Made by a program: the position numbers and the translations under genes. This document shows, piece after piece, positions 17,906-28,153 of a stretch of 64,000 nucleotides of DNA; the stretch's first letter is position 1; each line of letters starts with the position of its first letter. Below the pieces are notes generated by a model. The model ran no database searches and was not told where the DNA came from. It saw nothing but the letters and a program-made list of their open reading frames with translations. This DNA comes from Alienimonas californiensis (GTDB taxonomy: Bacteria > Planctomycetota > Planctomycetia > Planctomycetales > Planctomycetaceae). The stretch covers positions 3,676,823 to 3,740,822 of the forward strand of contig NZ_CP036265.1 of the NCBI RefSeq assembly GCF_007743815.1, in the 5' to 3' direction.

Positions 17906-19374
17906 GGGGCGGACGGCTCGCCGGCGCCCTCGATCGTCGCTGGCTCAGAACGCTGACCGGGCGCCCCCGGGCCGGGGACGCCAACGCCGGCCCGCACGCG
18001 GACGCCGCGGCGTGGCTCGTGCAGTTGCGGTGGGTCGCGTCGGCGGGGCAGCTCGTCACAATCGCCGCCGTCTGCTGGGGGTTGGGGCTGAGCCTCGATC
18101 CGGTCCCGCTGCTGTGGGTCGTGGCCCTGACGGCCGGCACGAACGTCGCCCTGGCGGCGTGGCTGACCAACAACCCGGAGCACGGCCCGCCGGGGGAGCC
18201 GGACCGGGGCGTCGTGCCGGTGCTGGGGGCGGCGATGCTGCTGGACGTCGCCCTGCTGACGGCGCTGCTGTTCTTCAGCGGCGGGCCGAACAACCCGTTC
18301 TACGGGTTCTACTTCGTGAACCTCGCTCTCGCCGCCGCCCTGCTGCCGACCCGCTGGGCCTGGGCCTGCAACGCCGCCGCGGTCTGCGGGTTCGCCTTCA
18401 TCCTGACCGATCACATCCCGCTGCCGGACATCCCGCACGCCCAGCCGCCGCTGTTGGAGGTCGGCCGGATCTCCCTGCTGACGGCGGGGCGGTTCGTGGC
18501 CTTCCTGACGTGCAGCGGGACGGTGGTGTACTTCGCCACGCTGCTGCGGGACCGCGTGCGGCAGCGGGACGCCCGGGTGTGGGCCGTCGAGGCGGAACTG
18601 GCCCGGGCCCAGAAGCTGGAGGCGTTGGGCACGCTCGCCGCCGGCGCCGCCCACGAACTGAGCACCCCGCTGGGGACGATCGCGGTGGTATCCAAGGAGG
18701 TCAGCCGGCGGATCGAACGGGCGGCCAACGGAACGCTGTCGCCGGACGCCGAGGAGAAGAACCTGCGGGACGTCCGGCTGATCCGCGGGGAGGTGAACGC
18801 CTGCCGGTCGATCCTGGACCGCATGAGCGCCGACGCCGGGGAGGCCGTCGGCGAGACGCCGGCGGAGGTCACGCCGCGGGAACTGATCGAGGAAACTCTC
18901 ACCGGCCTGCGGGAACGCGATGCGGTGCGGGTGGTCGCCGCGGACGCCGCCGCCCCCGCGACGCTGCACGTTCCCCTGGTGCGGCTGGCCCAGGCGTTGC
19001 GGGGGTTGGTGCAGAACGCGGCGTTCGCCGCGGACGGCGGCCCGGTCACGATTTGCGTCGGCGGGGCGGCCCCCCGGGCGAACGGGGGGTGTGACGGCCT
19101 GCCGCAGGGGGTAGAATCGTCCCGGAGCGGCGTGAATGACGCAGCCGGCCTGCGGATCCTCATCCGTGACGACGGCCCCGGGATGTCGCCGGCGGTGCTG
19201 GCCCGTGTCGGCGAGCCGTTCTTCACCACCAAAGAGCCCGGCCGGGGCACCGGCCTGGGGGTGTTCCTCGCCCGGGCGGTCATCGAACGCCTCGGCGGCA
19301 CGCTCACCTTCGAGAGCGCCCCGGGGCAGGGCACCACCGCCTCCGTTTTCCTTCCGGCCCGCCGCCCGGCGTAA
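17902..19374 (+). CDS. regB: Redox sensor histidine kinase, RegB/PrrB family
   Basis: 490 residues. RegB kinases sense quinone pool and thiol redox state and phosphorylate RegA. The N-terminal half has about six membrane segments and the quinone-site heptapeptide GGPNNPF (residues 127-133). The H box is [20 protein letters not shown] with His251. The redox-active Cys corresponds to Cys301 in [10 protein letters not shown]. The ATPase part has the N box [11 protein letters not shown]1 DDGPGMSP and G2 [10 protein letters not shown]. Between the N box and G1 is a ~25-residue Gly/Ser-rich insertion (about residues 397-417) not usual in the family. It starts with an ATGA overlap and is followed by regA after 29 nt. 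Confidence 0.9.
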   Translation: MRGGRLAGALDRRWLRTLTGRPRAGDANAGPHADAAAWLVQLRWVASAGQLVTIAAVCWGLGLSLDPVPLLWVVALTAGTNVALAAWLTNNPEHGPPGEPDRGVVPVLGAAMLLDVALLTALLFFSGGPNNPFYGFYFVNLALAAALLPTRWAWACNAAAVCGFAFILTDHIPLPDIPHAQPPLLEVGRISLLTAGRFVAFLTCSGTVVYFATLLRDRVRQRDARVWAVEAELARAQKLEALGTLAAGAAHELSTPLGTIAVVSKEVSRRIERAANGTLSPDAEEKNLRDVRLIRGEVNACRSILDRMSADAGEAVGETPAEVTPRELIEETLTGLRERDAVRVVAADAAAPATLHVPLVRLAQALRGLVQNAAFAADGGPVTICVGGAAPRANGGCDGLPQGVESSRSGVNDAAGLRILIRDDGPGMSPAVLARVGEPFFTTKEPGRGTGLGVFLARAVIERLGGTLTFESAPGQGTTASVFLPARRPA

Positions 19375-19403
19375 GCCTCGTCGCCCGTTGGTTTCCCGTC
19401 GCC

Positions 19404-20018
19404 ATGTCCTTGACCTCCTCCCCGACGCCCGCGTTCGCGCCGCAGACGCCCCCCCACGCCGCCCCCGGGCGGGGGCTGGGGGCGTCCGACGTGGACCCGG
19501 GATGCTGCCTGATCGTGGACGACAGCGATCTGTACCGGGACCGCCTCGCCGAGGCGATTCGCGAACGCGGCTACCGGGTGATGACGGCCGACGGCTACGA
19601 CGCCGCCATCGAGCAGGTGCGGCGCCAGCCGCCGGGGCTGGCGGTCGTGGACCTGAAGATGCCCGGCCGCGGCGGGCTGGAGGTCGTGCGGACCCTGCGG
19701 GAGCTGTCGCCGGAGACGAAGTGCGTGGTGGTGACCGGGTTCGGTTCGATCGCCAACGCCGTCGACGCGATTCACGCCGGGGCGTTGAACTACGTCACCA
19801 AGCCGGCGGACGCCGACGAGATCCTCGCCGCCCTGCATCGCGGGGAGGGGGAGCCGGTCGGCCCCAAGGAGTACAACCCGCCCACGCTGGCGGAAAACGA
19901 GTGGGAGTACATCCAGCAGGTGCTCGCCGATTGCGGCGGCAACATCTCCCAGACGGCCCGGATTCTGGGCATCGAGCGCCGCACCCTGCAGCGGAAGCTC
20001 AAGAAGATGCGGCCGTAA
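19404..20018 (+). CDS. regA: Redox response regulator, RegA/PrrA/ActR family
   Basis: 204 residues. The receiver domain has acidic pair Asp39-Asp40, phospho-acceptor Asp83 (VVDLKMPG), VVVTGFGSIANAV and the Lys in VTKPADADEI. The C-terminus is the Fis-type helix-turn-helix PTLAENEWEYIQQVLADCGGN... ending ISQTARILGIERRTLQRKLKK, which is the signature of RegA. In proteobacteria RegA controls respiratory, photosynthetic and carbon-fixation genes in response to redox state. Its position immediately upstream of the ACIII/oxidase cluster suggests the same role here. A ~30-residue Pro/Ala leader precedes the receiver. Confidence 0.92.
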   Translation: MSLTSSPTPAFAPQTPPHAAPGRGLGASDVDPGCCLIVDDSDLYRDRLAEAIRERGYRVMTADGYDAAIEQVRRQPPGLAVVDLKMPGRGGLEVVRTLRELSPETKCVVVTGFGSIANAVDAIHAGALNYVTKPADADEILAALHRGEGEPVGPKEYNPPTLAENEWEYIQQVLADCGGNISQTARILGIERRTLQRKLKKMRP

Positions 20019-20357
20019 CGTAGGTCGGCGAGCGGTGGGCGTCAGCCCTCCGTGTCCGCCCGGCCCGCGACCGCATGGAACCGCGACCGCTCCTGCCCGT
20101 GCCCTCACCGGCCCGTTCCGTGTGAGCGGCGGGCGTTTCCCAGGCGTCACAGCTTGCGAGACCGGGTCGCACTTTGCCGGTTGTAGAGGACACGGAGGGC
20201 TGACGCCCACCGCTCGCCAGTCCGGGCGGCATGCCGCGTCCGCGTGACGCACCCGTGCGGCGGGGAGCCGCGTCGCGGGACTGAACGGCGATCCCTAGGA
20301 TGCGGCCCGCCGGGGGACGAGCCTCCGGCGGTCCGCCCCCGTTGCCCGCCGCGCCCC
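20019..20357. other. Intergenic region between regA and actA
   Basis: 339 nt without a convincing gene. It is mostly filled by the 192-nt inverted-repeat element at 20027-20218. After it, TAGGAT at 20296-20301 could be a -10 for actA, with transcription starting some 50 nt before the GTG. This is where RegA operators for the respiratory cluster would be expected; no clear symmetrical site stands out. Confidence 0.5.
20027..20218. repeat. Inverted repeat family B, copy 1: 192-nt element with 31-bp perfect ends
   Basis: Terminal arms 20027-20057 (GGCGAGCGGTGGGCGTCAGC...) and 20188-20218 are perfect reverse complements over 31 bp, with a 130-nt interior that has no ORF. The arm core GGGCGTCAGCCC(T/C)CCGTGT recurs at 41657-41727. 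Its size and ends resemble a miniature inverted-repeat element; no target-site duplication was evident. Confidence 0.85.
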
Positions 20358-21239
20358 GTGAGCAGCCCCCCGCCTCCCGACGACGCCGCCGTTCCCCCGG
20401 TTCCGGGCGGCGGACCGTCTGTCGGTTCGGTCACCATCACCGACGGCACGCCCGAGGCCGACGACGGTCGGTTCTATTTCCCGGCTTGGGTCAACATGGC
20501 CGTGCTGCCCGGGCTGGCCGTGGCCGGTCTGCTGGGCGCTTACGTGGCGGGCATGGTCTTCTACGGCGCCTCCCCGGAAACGCTGCTGACCGGCTATAAG
20601 CCGACGCAGCCGGTGCCGTTCTCGCACGCGCTGCACGCCGGCCAGATGAAGTTGGACTGCCGGTACTGCCACACCGGCGTGTTCAAGGGCGCCCACAGCA
20701 ACGTGCCCAGCACGAGCGTCTGTGCGAACTGCCACAACGGCACGCAGGTCGACGGCGTGACGTTGAAGGTCGCCGTGCACACGAACAGTCCCCGGTTGCA
20801 GCCGGTGCGGGAGAGCATCGCCACCGGCTCCGCGGTCGCCTGGGAGCGCGTTCACGACCTGCCGGACTACGCCTACTTCAACCACTCCGCCCACGTGAAC
20901 CGCGGCGTGAGCTGCGTGAGCTGCCACGGCCGGATCGACCGGATGGAAGTCGTCGAGCAGGTTATGCCGCTGAGCATGGGCTGGTGTATCGAGTGTCACC
21001 GCAACCCCCAGGACGCCCTGCGGCCGCCGGAGTTGGTGACGAACCTCGCCTGGGACTGGGATCAGGAGGGGCTGAAGAGCTACCGCACGCTGTTCGCCAG
21101 TCTGTACGACATGCCCGTGGAAGAGGCGGACTACGAGTCGCCCGAGGCGGTGCAGGCCTTCCGGGCGAAGTGGGTTGACGCCTGGCAGGACGCCCGCGAC
21201 GTGCATCCCAGCACCGATTGCGCCACCTGTCACCGGTAG
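20358..21239 (+). CDS. actA: Alternative complex III subunit ActA, pentahaem cytochrome c
   Basis: 293 residues from a GTG at 20358 (the frame is open further up, but that part is Arg/Pro rich). ActA carries electrons from the iron-sulfur subunit of ACIII towards the oxidase, on the outer face of the membrane. One transmembrane helix is seen near residues 48-70 (AVLPGLAVAGLLGAYVAGMVF). Five c-type haem sites follow: CRYCH, CANCH, CVSCH, CIECH and CATCH, the last at the very C-terminus. PVPFSHALHAGQM and FNHSAHV supply probable distal His ligands. First gene of the ACIII/oxidase cluster, 71 nt before actB. Confidence 0.93.
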   Translation: MSSPPPPDDAAVPPVPGGGPSVGSVTITDGTPEADDGRFYFPAWVNMAVLPGLAVAGLLGAYVAGMVFYGASPETLLTGYKPTQPVPFSHALHAGQMKLDCRYCHTGVFKGAHSNVPSTSVCANCHNGTQVDGVTLKVAVHTNSPRLQPVRESIATGSAVAWERVHDLPDYAYFNHSAHVNRGVSCVSCHGRIDRMEVVEQVMPLSMGWCIECHRNPQDALRPPELVTNLAWDWDQEGLKSYRTLFASLYDMPVEEADYESPEAVQAFRAKWVDAWQDARDVHPSTDCATCHR

Positions 21240-21309
21240 TCTTCGTCCGGGCTCCGGCCCGGCGTTACGGTCTCGCCAGTTTTTCCGCTCACCGCTCGCT
21301 CCGCCCCGC

Positions 21310-24300
21310 ATGACCTCCCCCCGTCCCGCCGCCGACCAGTCGCCCGCCGCCGGGTCCGCATCGTCCCGGGAGCAGGGCGGGCGCCGTTATTGGCGCAGTC
21401 TGGATGAGGTGAAGAACACGCCGGAGTTCGAGCAGTTCCTGCACCGCGAGTTCCCGGAGCAGGCCGACGAGCCGGTCGGGTTCGATCGGCGGCGGTGGTT
21501 GCAGTTGATGGGCGCCTCCCTGGCGCTGGCCGGCGTGACCGGCTGCCGCTGGGAGAACGAGCAGTTCCTGCCGATGGCCACTGGCCGCAGCGCCGGCCGT
21601 TTGCCCGGCCTGCCGCAGCTGTTCGCCACCTCCTGGGAGCTGGACGGCGTCGGCCGCAGTCTGCTGGTCAGCTGTGTGGACGGCCGGCCGGTCAAAATTG
21701 AGGGCAACGCGGAGGATCCGAACGGTCGCGGGGCGGCCTCCGCCTTCGATCAGGCGTTGATCCTGAACCTCTACGATCCGGACCGTCAGGGGCCGGTGAC
21801 GAAGGGCGTCGGGCCGAAGGCGACGCCCGCAACGCTCGACGACGCCCTCGCGGCATTGAACGGCGTGCTCGGCGACGGGGCCGGCTCGACGGCCGTGCTC
21901 TGCGAGGCGACCGGCTCCCCCACCCTCAAGCGTCTCCGCGATCGGGTCACCGCCGCCGGGGCGACCTGGTGCGAGTATTCCCCGCTGTCCGGCGACCTCG
22001 TCCGTGAGGGGACCCGGCAGGCGTTCGGCGACGCGTTGCGGCCGTCGTACGATCTGGCCGTGGCGGACGTGATCGTCTGTCTCGACGCCGATCCGCTGGG
22101 CGACGACCCGGCCTCCTCGGTGAACAACCGGGCCTGGGCCTCCCGTCGTCGGCCGGAGGACGGGCCGATGAATCGCCTGTACGCGATCGAGAGCCAGTTC
22201 TCCGTCACCGGGGCCGCGGCCGATCACCGATTCCCGATCAAGAGCACGGCGATCCCCGCGTTCCTGGCGAAGCTGGGCGCGGTGCGGGCCGGCGGCGACG
22301 CCGGCGGCGACAAGTTCCTCGCCGCCCTCGCGGAGGATCTGCGGTCGGACAAAAAGTGCGTCGTGCTGTGCGGCTCCCGCCAGCCGGCGGCGGTGCAGGC
22401 CTACGTGCATCGGCTCAACGAAGAGTTGGGCAATCACGGCGTCTCTTTCCTCGCCGAGGCGGACGCGCCGGCGAACGCGGATGCCGTCGTCGGCATTCAA
22501 GCCCTCTGCGAGCGGCTGCGTGAGGGCGAGTTCGAGAACCTGATCGTCCTGGGCGGCAACCCGGCCTACGACGCCCCGGCCGACTGCCAGTTCGCCAAGG
22601 CCGTCGCCCAGGTGAAGCGGTCCGTTCGCGTCGGTGTGTACCGGGACGAGACGAGCCTGCTGTGCGGCTGGCACGTGCCGATGGCCCACCCGCTGGAGCA
22701 GTGGGGCGACGTGCGGCTGTGGGACGGCTCCTACGCGATCCAGCAGCCGCTCATTCAGCCGTTGTTCGGCGGCGTAACGAGCGCCGAGTTCCTCGCCCGC
22801 CTGCTGGGCGAGCCCGCGGCGACCGGCTACGAGTTGACCCGGGCCACCTTCGATGAGTTGGTCGGCGGCGGCACGAGCGCCTGGAAGACCGCCGTGCATC
22901 GCGGCTTCGTCGAGGGCTCCGCCGGCGAGCCGGCCTCCGCCTCCGTCAGCGGCGACGTGCCCGCGCTCGACACGGCCGTGCCGGAGGGGTTCGAGCTGGT
23001 GCTCACTCCGTCCAGCAGCGTGCACGACGGTCGATTCGCCAACAACGGCTGGTTGCAGGAGGCCCCGGACTTCCTCACCAAGCTGGTCTGGGACAACGCG
23101 GCCCTGATCTCCCCGGTGGACGCCGCGGAACTGGGCGTGGAGCAGGGCGACGGCCTGATCGTCACGACCCCGGCCGGGTCGATCGACGTGCCGGCCTACA
23201 TCCTCGCCGGCCAGGCGAAGGGTTCGATCGGGCTGGCGCTGGGCTACGGCCGGACCGCGGCGGGGATCGTCGGCGGGAACGTCGGGATCCGGGACGGGGC
23301 GTTCATGGACGTCGACGAGGAGGACCAGTTGACGGAGGGCGTCGGCTTCGACGCCTACCCGCTGTGGCGGACGGCCGAGGCGGGCTCCAACCCGCACGTC
23401 ATCGCCGGCGTGAAGGTCGCTCCGGGGACGATCGAGCATGAGCTGGTCACCACCCAGAACCATCACGCGATCGACGAACGCGGGATGGAGCACATCATGC
23501 GCGTCACCCCGATGCTGGTGCGGGAAGCGACCGAGGCGCAGTTCGCGGAGCACCCGGACTTCGCCGACAAGCTGGTGCACCACCCGCCGCTGGAAAGTCT
23601 TTGGGAGAGCCGCGAGTACACCGGCCGCAGCTGGGGCATGGCGATCGACTTGGCGGCGTGCACCGGCTGCAACGCCTGCACGGTGGCCTGTCAGGCGGAG
23701 AACAACGTCCCGGTCGTCGGTAAGGATCAGGTGAAACGCGGCCGCGAAATGCACTGGCTGCGGATGGACCGCTACTTCACCCCCAACCTCGGCGGGGCCG
23801 CCAAGAGCCCGGCGGAGGCCGTCGACGACGAGTCCGGGCTGGAAGTCACGGACCCGGCCGCTTGGATGAACCCGGCGATCGCCAGTCAGCCGATGATGTG
23901 CGTCCACTGCGAGAACGCCCCCTGCGAGCAGGTCTGCCCCGTCGCCGCGACGGTGCACACCGAGGAGGGCCTCAACGCGATGGTCTACAACCGCTGCATC
24001 GGCACTCGGTACTGCTCGAACAACTGCCCCTACAAGGTGCGGCGGTTCAATTTCCTGAACTACAACAAGCGGTACGAGGGCGCGAATAAGCAGCTCACGG
24101 GGATGGTGCTGAACCCCGAGGTGAGCGTTCGCGTCCGCGGCGTGATGGAGAAGTGCACCTACTGCGTGCAGCGGATTCAGCACGTCACCATCCCGCTGGA
24201 CAACGCTAACGAACCGCTGAAGGACGGCATGATCCAGACCGCCTGCGGTCAGGCCTGCCCGACCGGGGCGATCGTCTTCGGCGACCTGAACGACGAGAAC

Positions 24301-24618
24301 AGCCGCGTCCGGGCGCTGCACCAGAACGGCCGGGCCTACAAGCTCCTCAGCGAGTACAACACCAAGCCCCGCACGGCGTACCTCGCGCGGATCCGGAACC
24401 CGCACCCGGATCTCGAGCAGGCGGAGGCCTACTACCGCGATCTGTCCGAGGTCCTGCACGACGATCACGGCGCGCACGGCCACGACGACGCGCACGGCGG
24501 CCACGGTGAGCGGGCGGAGGGCTCCGAGCACGACCCGCATCGGCCGGACGACGATCCGCACGGTCACGAGGACGACCACGCCGCCGCCTCGCGGTTGCTG
24601 AACATCGTGAGCGTCTGA
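21310..24618 (+). CDS. actB: Alternative complex III subunit ActB (molybdopterin-like plus iron-sulfur domains)
   Basis: 1102 residues. It begins with a Tat-like RRRWLQLMG (residues 60-68) followed by a hydrophobic stretch ending LAGVTGC (Cys79), compatible with an exported lipoprotein. Residues ~85-770 are the molybdopterin-oxidoreductase-like domain, which in ACIII lacks cofactor. Residues ~770-1020 are the ferredoxin-like domain, with [11 protein letters not shown] (from Cys784), [26 protein letters not shown] and CTYCVQRIQ...CGQACP, matching the four clusters of ActB. The last ~60 residues are a His/Asp-rich tail ([17 protein letters not shown]), unusual and perhaps metal-binding. Quinol-derived electrons pass through these clusters to ActA. 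Confidence 0.95.
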   Translation: MTSPRPAADQSPAAGSASSREQGGRRYWRSLDEVKNTPEFEQFLHREFPEQADEPVGFDRRRWLQLMGASLALAGVTGCRWENEQFLPMATGRSAGRLPGLPQLFATSWELDGVGRSLLVSCVDGRPVKIEGNAEDPNGRGAASAFDQALILNLYDPDRQGPVTKGVGPKATPATLDDALAALNGVLGDGAGSTAVLCEATGSPTLKRLRDRVTAAGATWCEYSPLSGDLVREGTRQAFGDALRPSYDLAVADVIVCLDADPLGDDPASSVNNRAWASRRRPEDGPMNRLYAIESQFSVTGAAADHRFPIKSTAIPAFLAKLGAVRAGGDAGGDKFLAALAEDLRSDKKCVVLCGSRQPAAVQAYVHRLNEELGNHGVSFLAEADAPANADAVVGIQALCERLREGEFENLIVLGGNPAYDAPADCQFAKAVAQVKRSVRVGVYRDETSLLCGWHVPMAHPLEQWGDVRLWDGSYAIQQPLIQPLFGGVTSAEFLARLLGEPAATGYELTRATFDELVGGGTSAWKTAVHRGFVEGSAGEPASASVSGDVPALDTAVPEGFELVLTPSSSVHDGRFANNGWLQEAPDFLTKLVWDNAALISPVDAAELGVEQGDGLIVTTPAGSIDVPAYILAGQAKGSIGLALGYGRTAAGIVGGNVGIRDGAFMDVDEEDQLTEGVGFDAYPLWRTAEAGSNPHVIAGVKVAPGTIEHELVTTQNHHAIDERGMEHIMRVTPMLVREATEAQFAEHPDFADKLVHHPPLESLWESREYTGRSWGMAIDLAACTGCNACTVACQAENNVPVVGKDQVKRGREMHWLRMDRYFTPNLGGAAKSPAEAVDDESGLEVTDPAAWMNPAIASQPMMCVHCENAPCEQVCPVAATVHTEEGLNAMVYNRCIGTRYCSNNCPYKVRRFNFLNYNKRYEGANKQLTGMVLNPEVSVRVRGVMEKCTYCVQRIQHVTIPLDNANEPLKDGMIQTACGQACPTGAIVFGDLNDENSRVRALHQNGRAYKLLSEYNTKPRTAYLARIRNPHPDLEQAEAYYRDLSEVLHDDHGAHGHDDAHGGHGERAEGSEHDPHRPDDDPHGHEDDHAAASRLLNIVSV

Positions 24619-24670
24619 CGCTCCCCCGAGACTTTCCCCGCACGCTTCACCTTTCCGTTCCCTCCGCAGC

Positions 24671-26143
24671 ATGGCCTCGGCCGACCCGACCGCCTTCCGC
24701 GACGACACCCCCTGGATCGGCCCGGCCCGCGCGCCGCTGGTGACGGGCGGGAAGTCGGTGCGGTGGGTTACCGACCGCGTCACCGGCCTGGCCCTGCGGG
24801 ACACCCCGTGGCAGTGGACGGCGGCCTTCGTCGTCAGCGTGCTGCTGACCGTGATGCTGCTGGGGAACGTCGCCTACCTGATCTTCCGCGGCGTCGGCGT
24901 CTGGGGGAACAACGTCCCGGTCGCCTGGGGCTGGCCGATCGTGAACTTCGTGTTCTGGGTCGGCATCGGGCACGCGGGCACGCTGATCTCCGCGATCCTG
25001 TTCCTGTTCCGGCAGAACTGGCGGACGGGCATCAACCGCTTCGCCGAGGCGATGACGATCTTCGCGGTCGTCTGCGCCGGGCTGTTCCCGGCGATTCACG
25101 TCGGCCGGATCTGGGTCGTGTACTGGCTGGCGCCGTACCCGAACCAGATGGCGATGTGGCCGCAGTTCCGCAGCCCGCTGCTGTGGGACGTGTTCGCGGT
25201 GAACACCTATTTCACGGTGTCGCTGCTGTTCTGGTACATGGGCATGATCCCCGACCTCGCCACGCTGCGGGACCGGGCGAAGAACCGGATCGCCCAGTTC
25301 GCTTACGGCGTGGGCTCGATGGGCTGGACCGGCAGCAGTCGGGCCTGGTGGCGTTACGAGAAGGCCTACATGCTGCTGGCCGCCCTGGCGGCGCCGCTGG
25401 TGCTCTCCGTGCACACGATCGTGTCGTTCGACTTCGCGGTCTCCCAACTCGCGGGCTGGCACACGACGATCTTCCCGCCTTACTTCGTCGCCGGGGCCGT
25501 GTTCAGCGGCTTCGGGATGGTGCTGACGCTCATTATTCCCGCCCGGGAATGGTTCGGGCTGAAGGAGATCGTGACGCTCCGCCATCTGGAGAACATGTGC
25601 AAGGTCATCATCGTGACCGGCAACATGGTGGGCTACGCCTACGCGATGGAGTTCTTCGTCGCCTGGTACAGCGGCAACCTGTACGAGGCCTACGCCTTCG
25701 TGAACCGGGCGTTGGGGCCGTACTGGTGGAGCTACTGGATCATGGTCTCCTGCAACGTGATCACGCCGTTCCTCTTCTACAGCAAGAAGTTGCGGACGAC
25801 GCCCTGGATCATCTTCGTGATCTCGATCTTCGTGAACATCGGCATGTGGTTTGAGCGGTTCGTGATCACGATCACCTCGCTGCACCGCAGCAACCTGCCC
25901 AGCGCCTGGAAGTACTTCAGCCCCACGGCCGTCGACTTCATGATGCTGATCGGCAGCTTCGGGCTGTTCTTCACCCTGTTCCTGCTGTTCTGCCGCTACC
26001 TGCCGATGGTGGCGATCGCGGAGGTGAAAAGCACCATGCCGCAGCCGGAGCACGAGAACCTGAACGCCCCCGGCGCCCACACCGGGCAGGACTCGATCAA
26101 CCCGCCGCAGACCGGCGACTTCCGCACCGAGGGAGCCTACTAG
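24671..26143 (+). CDS. actC: Alternative complex III subunit ActC (NrfD-like quinol-binding membrane protein)
   Basis: 490 residues with about ten transmembrane helices of the NrfD/PsrC family. ActC and ActF are the membrane halves of ACIII; ActC is the likely menaquinol oxidation site next to ActB. Recognisable regions are [20 protein letters not shown] (about residues 80-99) with its conserved His, [22 protein letters not shown] and [14 protein letters not shown]. The C-terminal ~45 residues are a polar tail. It starts 52 nt after actB and ends 10 nt before the actD-actE gene, as expected for an operon. Confidence 0.95.
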   Translation: MASADPTAFRDDTPWIGPARAPLVTGGKSVRWVTDRVTGLALRDTPWQWTAAFVVSVLLTVMLLGNVAYLIFRGVGVWGNNVPVAWGWPIVNFVFWVGIGHAGTLISAILFLFRQNWRTGINRFAEAMTIFAVVCAGLFPAIHVGRIWVVYWLAPYPNQMAMWPQFRSPLLWDVFAVNTYFTVSLLFWYMGMIPDLATLRDRAKNRIAQFAYGVGSMGWTGSSRAWWRYEKAYMLLAALAAPLVLSVHTIVSFDFAVSQLAGWHTTIFPPYFVAGAVFSGFGMVLTLIIPAREWFGLKEIVTLRHLENMCKVIIVTGNMVGYAYAMEFFVAWYSGNLYEAYAFVNRALGPYWWSYWIMVSCNVITPFLFYSKKLRTTPWIIFVISIFVNIGMWFERFVITITSLHRSNLPSAWKYFSPTAVDFMMLIGSFGLFFTLFLLFCRYLPMVAIAEVKSTMPQPEHENLNAPGAHTGQDSINPPQTGDFRTEGAY

Positions 26144-26153
26144 GAAACCCGTT

Positions 26154-28085
26154 ATGGTCTCTCGCGGAACCACCCAAACGACTGATATGCAGCGGACCGA
26201 CACGCTGTCCGACCCCTTCACGGGCCTGCCCTCCGGGCCGGCCTACAAGGCCCTGTCGCACGTCAACAACCGTCTCGTCGCACGTCCGGACGACTCCCGG
26301 GCGCCCAAGCTGACCGGCGTCGTTGCGGAGTACGACACGCCGGAGGAGCTGGTCGCCGCTTGCGAGCGCGTCCGCGACGCGGGCATGACGAAGTGGGACA
26401 GCTACACCCCGTACCCGATCCACGGGATCGAGCGGGCGATGGGCATCAAAGCCACGATCCTGCCTTGGATCGTGCTGTGCGGCGGCCTGACCGGCTGCGC
26501 GACCGGCATCCTGATGCAGTGGTACCTCAACGGCAGCGAAGAGCTCGCCAACGAGGTCGGCATCCCCACGGCCCTGCAGGGGTACAACTTCCTGATCAGC
26601 GGCAAGCCGATCTGGAGTCTGCCGGCGAACATCCCGGTCGCCTTCGAGCTGACGATCCTGTTCAGCGCGTTCGGGGCGTTCTTCGGGATGCTGGCGTTGA
26701 ACCGGTTGCCGCGGCTGTCGAACCCCCGCCTGCGGTTGCCCGGCTTCCGCCGCGGGACCGACGACCAGTTCGTCATCGGGCTGGACGCGAAGGACCCGAA
26801 GTTCGACCTCGCCGCCGCCGCCGAACTGCTCTCCCCGACCCGCCCGACGGCGGTGCGGGAGGTGTGGGACGTGGAGCCCCGCCGCCCGCCGGCGTGGATC
26901 CCGACGGTCGCCCTGATCCTGTTCGCCCTGTTGCTGATCCCGCCGGTGCTGATCGCCGAGCACCGCAACACCCCCTGGAGCACGCCCCGCATCCACCCCG
27001 TCGGGGACATGGACTGGCAGGCCAGCTTCAAGCCGCAGCAACGCAACCCGTTCTTCCCCGACCAACGGGCGATGCGCCCGCAGGTGGAAGGCACCATCGC
27101 CCGCGGCGAGCTGGACCTGGACGACGCCCTGTTCCGCGGCATCGATCCCACCGGCGGGCCGGCTCAGGCGTCGGGCCCGGCGCCGGCCCTGCCGGACGGG
27201 CAGGATCAGCGGCTCGCCAGCGCGGCCCTGTTCGCCTTCGCCTCCTTCCGGCAGGACGAAGCGGCCGAGGCGGGCGGCGAGAACGCCACTGGCGCCAGCC
27301 CGACCGACGCCCCGCAGGAGCAAACCGGCGACGCCCCGGCGGCGACGGAGGGGGCCACCGAGGACAAGAACTACGTCAGCGATCTGCCGATCGAGCCGAC
27401 GCTGGAGAACGTCCAGCGGGGTCAGTTGGTGTTCAACATCTACTGCGCCGCCTGTCACGGCGTGGGCGGGTTCGGCAACGGCCTGGTGGCCCAGCGGGCG
27501 GCGACGCTCAAGCAGCCGACCTGGGCTCCGCCGTCGAACCTGCACACCGACGTCGTCCGCAACCGGCCCAACGGCTACCTGTATGACGCGATCGCCAACG
27601 GCGTTCGCAAGATGCCGGCCTACGGGACGCAGATCGAAGTGCGGGACCGCTGGAACGTGGTGCTCTACCTGCGGGCGCTCCAGAAGAGCCAGGCGGCGAC
27701 GCTGGCGGAGATCCCCGCCGCCGATCGCGCCCGCACCGAGGCGGAGAAGGCCGAGGCGGACCGAATCGCCGCCGCGCAGGCCGCCGCCGAGGCTGCCCGG
27801 GCCGAGAGCGGCGGAGCGGCCGCCCCGGCAGTCTCCCAGGAGACCGACGGCGGCGCCGACGATTCGATCGTGCCCCGCGGCAAGAGCGGCGGCGCGCCGG
27901 AGACCAGCAGCTCCGCCGCCCCCACCGACCCCGGCAACGCCTCGCCGGACATGGACGGCCGCAACGAGAACCCCAGCCCCGTCGCCGAGACCCCCGAGGA
28001 GGCCGCGGCTGACAAAGCCAAGGCCGACGAAGCCGCGGCCGACGAGGCCGGGGACACTCCCGCCGACGACTCCGCCTCCGACTGA
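26154..28085 (+). CDS. actDE: Alternative complex III ActD-ActE fusion (DUF3341 plus monohaem cytochrome c)
   Basis: 643 residues. Residues ~50-210 are the ActD (DUF3341) domain with two membrane hairpin helices (LPWIVLCGGLTGCATGIL; PVAFELTILFSAFGAFFGML). A further helix at about residues 245-267 leads to the outside. Residues ~405-515 are an ActE-like class I cytochrome c with CAACH (Cys431-His435) and axial Met487 in RKMPAYG. The final ~130 residues are a low-complexity Ala/Glu/Asp-rich tail. In Rhodothermus marinus ActD and ActE are separate polypeptides; here they are one chain. ATG 26154 was taken; ATG 26187 is an alternative start. Confidence 0.92.
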   Translation: MVSRGTTQTTDMQRTDTLSDPFTGLPSGPAYKALSHVNNRLVARPDDSRAPKLTGVVAEYDTPEELVAACERVRDAGMTKWDSYTPYPIHGIERAMGIKATILPWIVLCGGLTGCATGILMQWYLNGSEELANEVGIPTALQGYNFLISGKPIWSLPANIPVAFELTILFSAFGAFFGMLALNRLPRLSNPRLRLPGFRRGTDDQFVIGLDAKDPKFDLAAAAELLSPTRPTAVREVWDVEPRRPPAWIPTVALILFALLLIPPVLIAEHRNTPWSTPRIHPVGDMDWQASFKPQQRNPFFPDQRAMRPQVEGTIARGELDLDDALFRGIDPTGGPAQASGPAPALPDGQDQRLASAALFAFASFRQDEAAEAGGENATGASPTDAPQEQTGDAPAATEGATEDKNYVSDLPIEPTLENVQRGQLVFNIYCAACHGVGGFGNGLVAQRAATLKQPTWAPPSNLHTDVVRNRPNGYLYDAIANGVRKMPAYGTQIEVRDRWNVVLYLRALQKSQAATLAEIPAADRARTEAEKAEADRIAAAQAAAEAARAESGGAAAPAVSQETDGGADDSIVPRGKSGGAPETSSSAAPTDPGNASPDMDGRNENPSPVAETPEEAAADKAKADEAAADEAGDTPADDSASD

Positions 28086-28153
28086 GCGTTTCCCGCCGCA
28101 CCTCCCGCGGCGTTCCGTTCCCCCCGCATTCCCCGCTCGCTCCCGCGTCCCGC

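Noticed and set aside
21289-24804. 1171-codon open frame antisense to actB
   Set aside because: It is the complement of a clear ActB gene. Its composition (Arg, His, Val, Gly rich) is what the reverse of GC-rich codons gives; no domain motif is seen.
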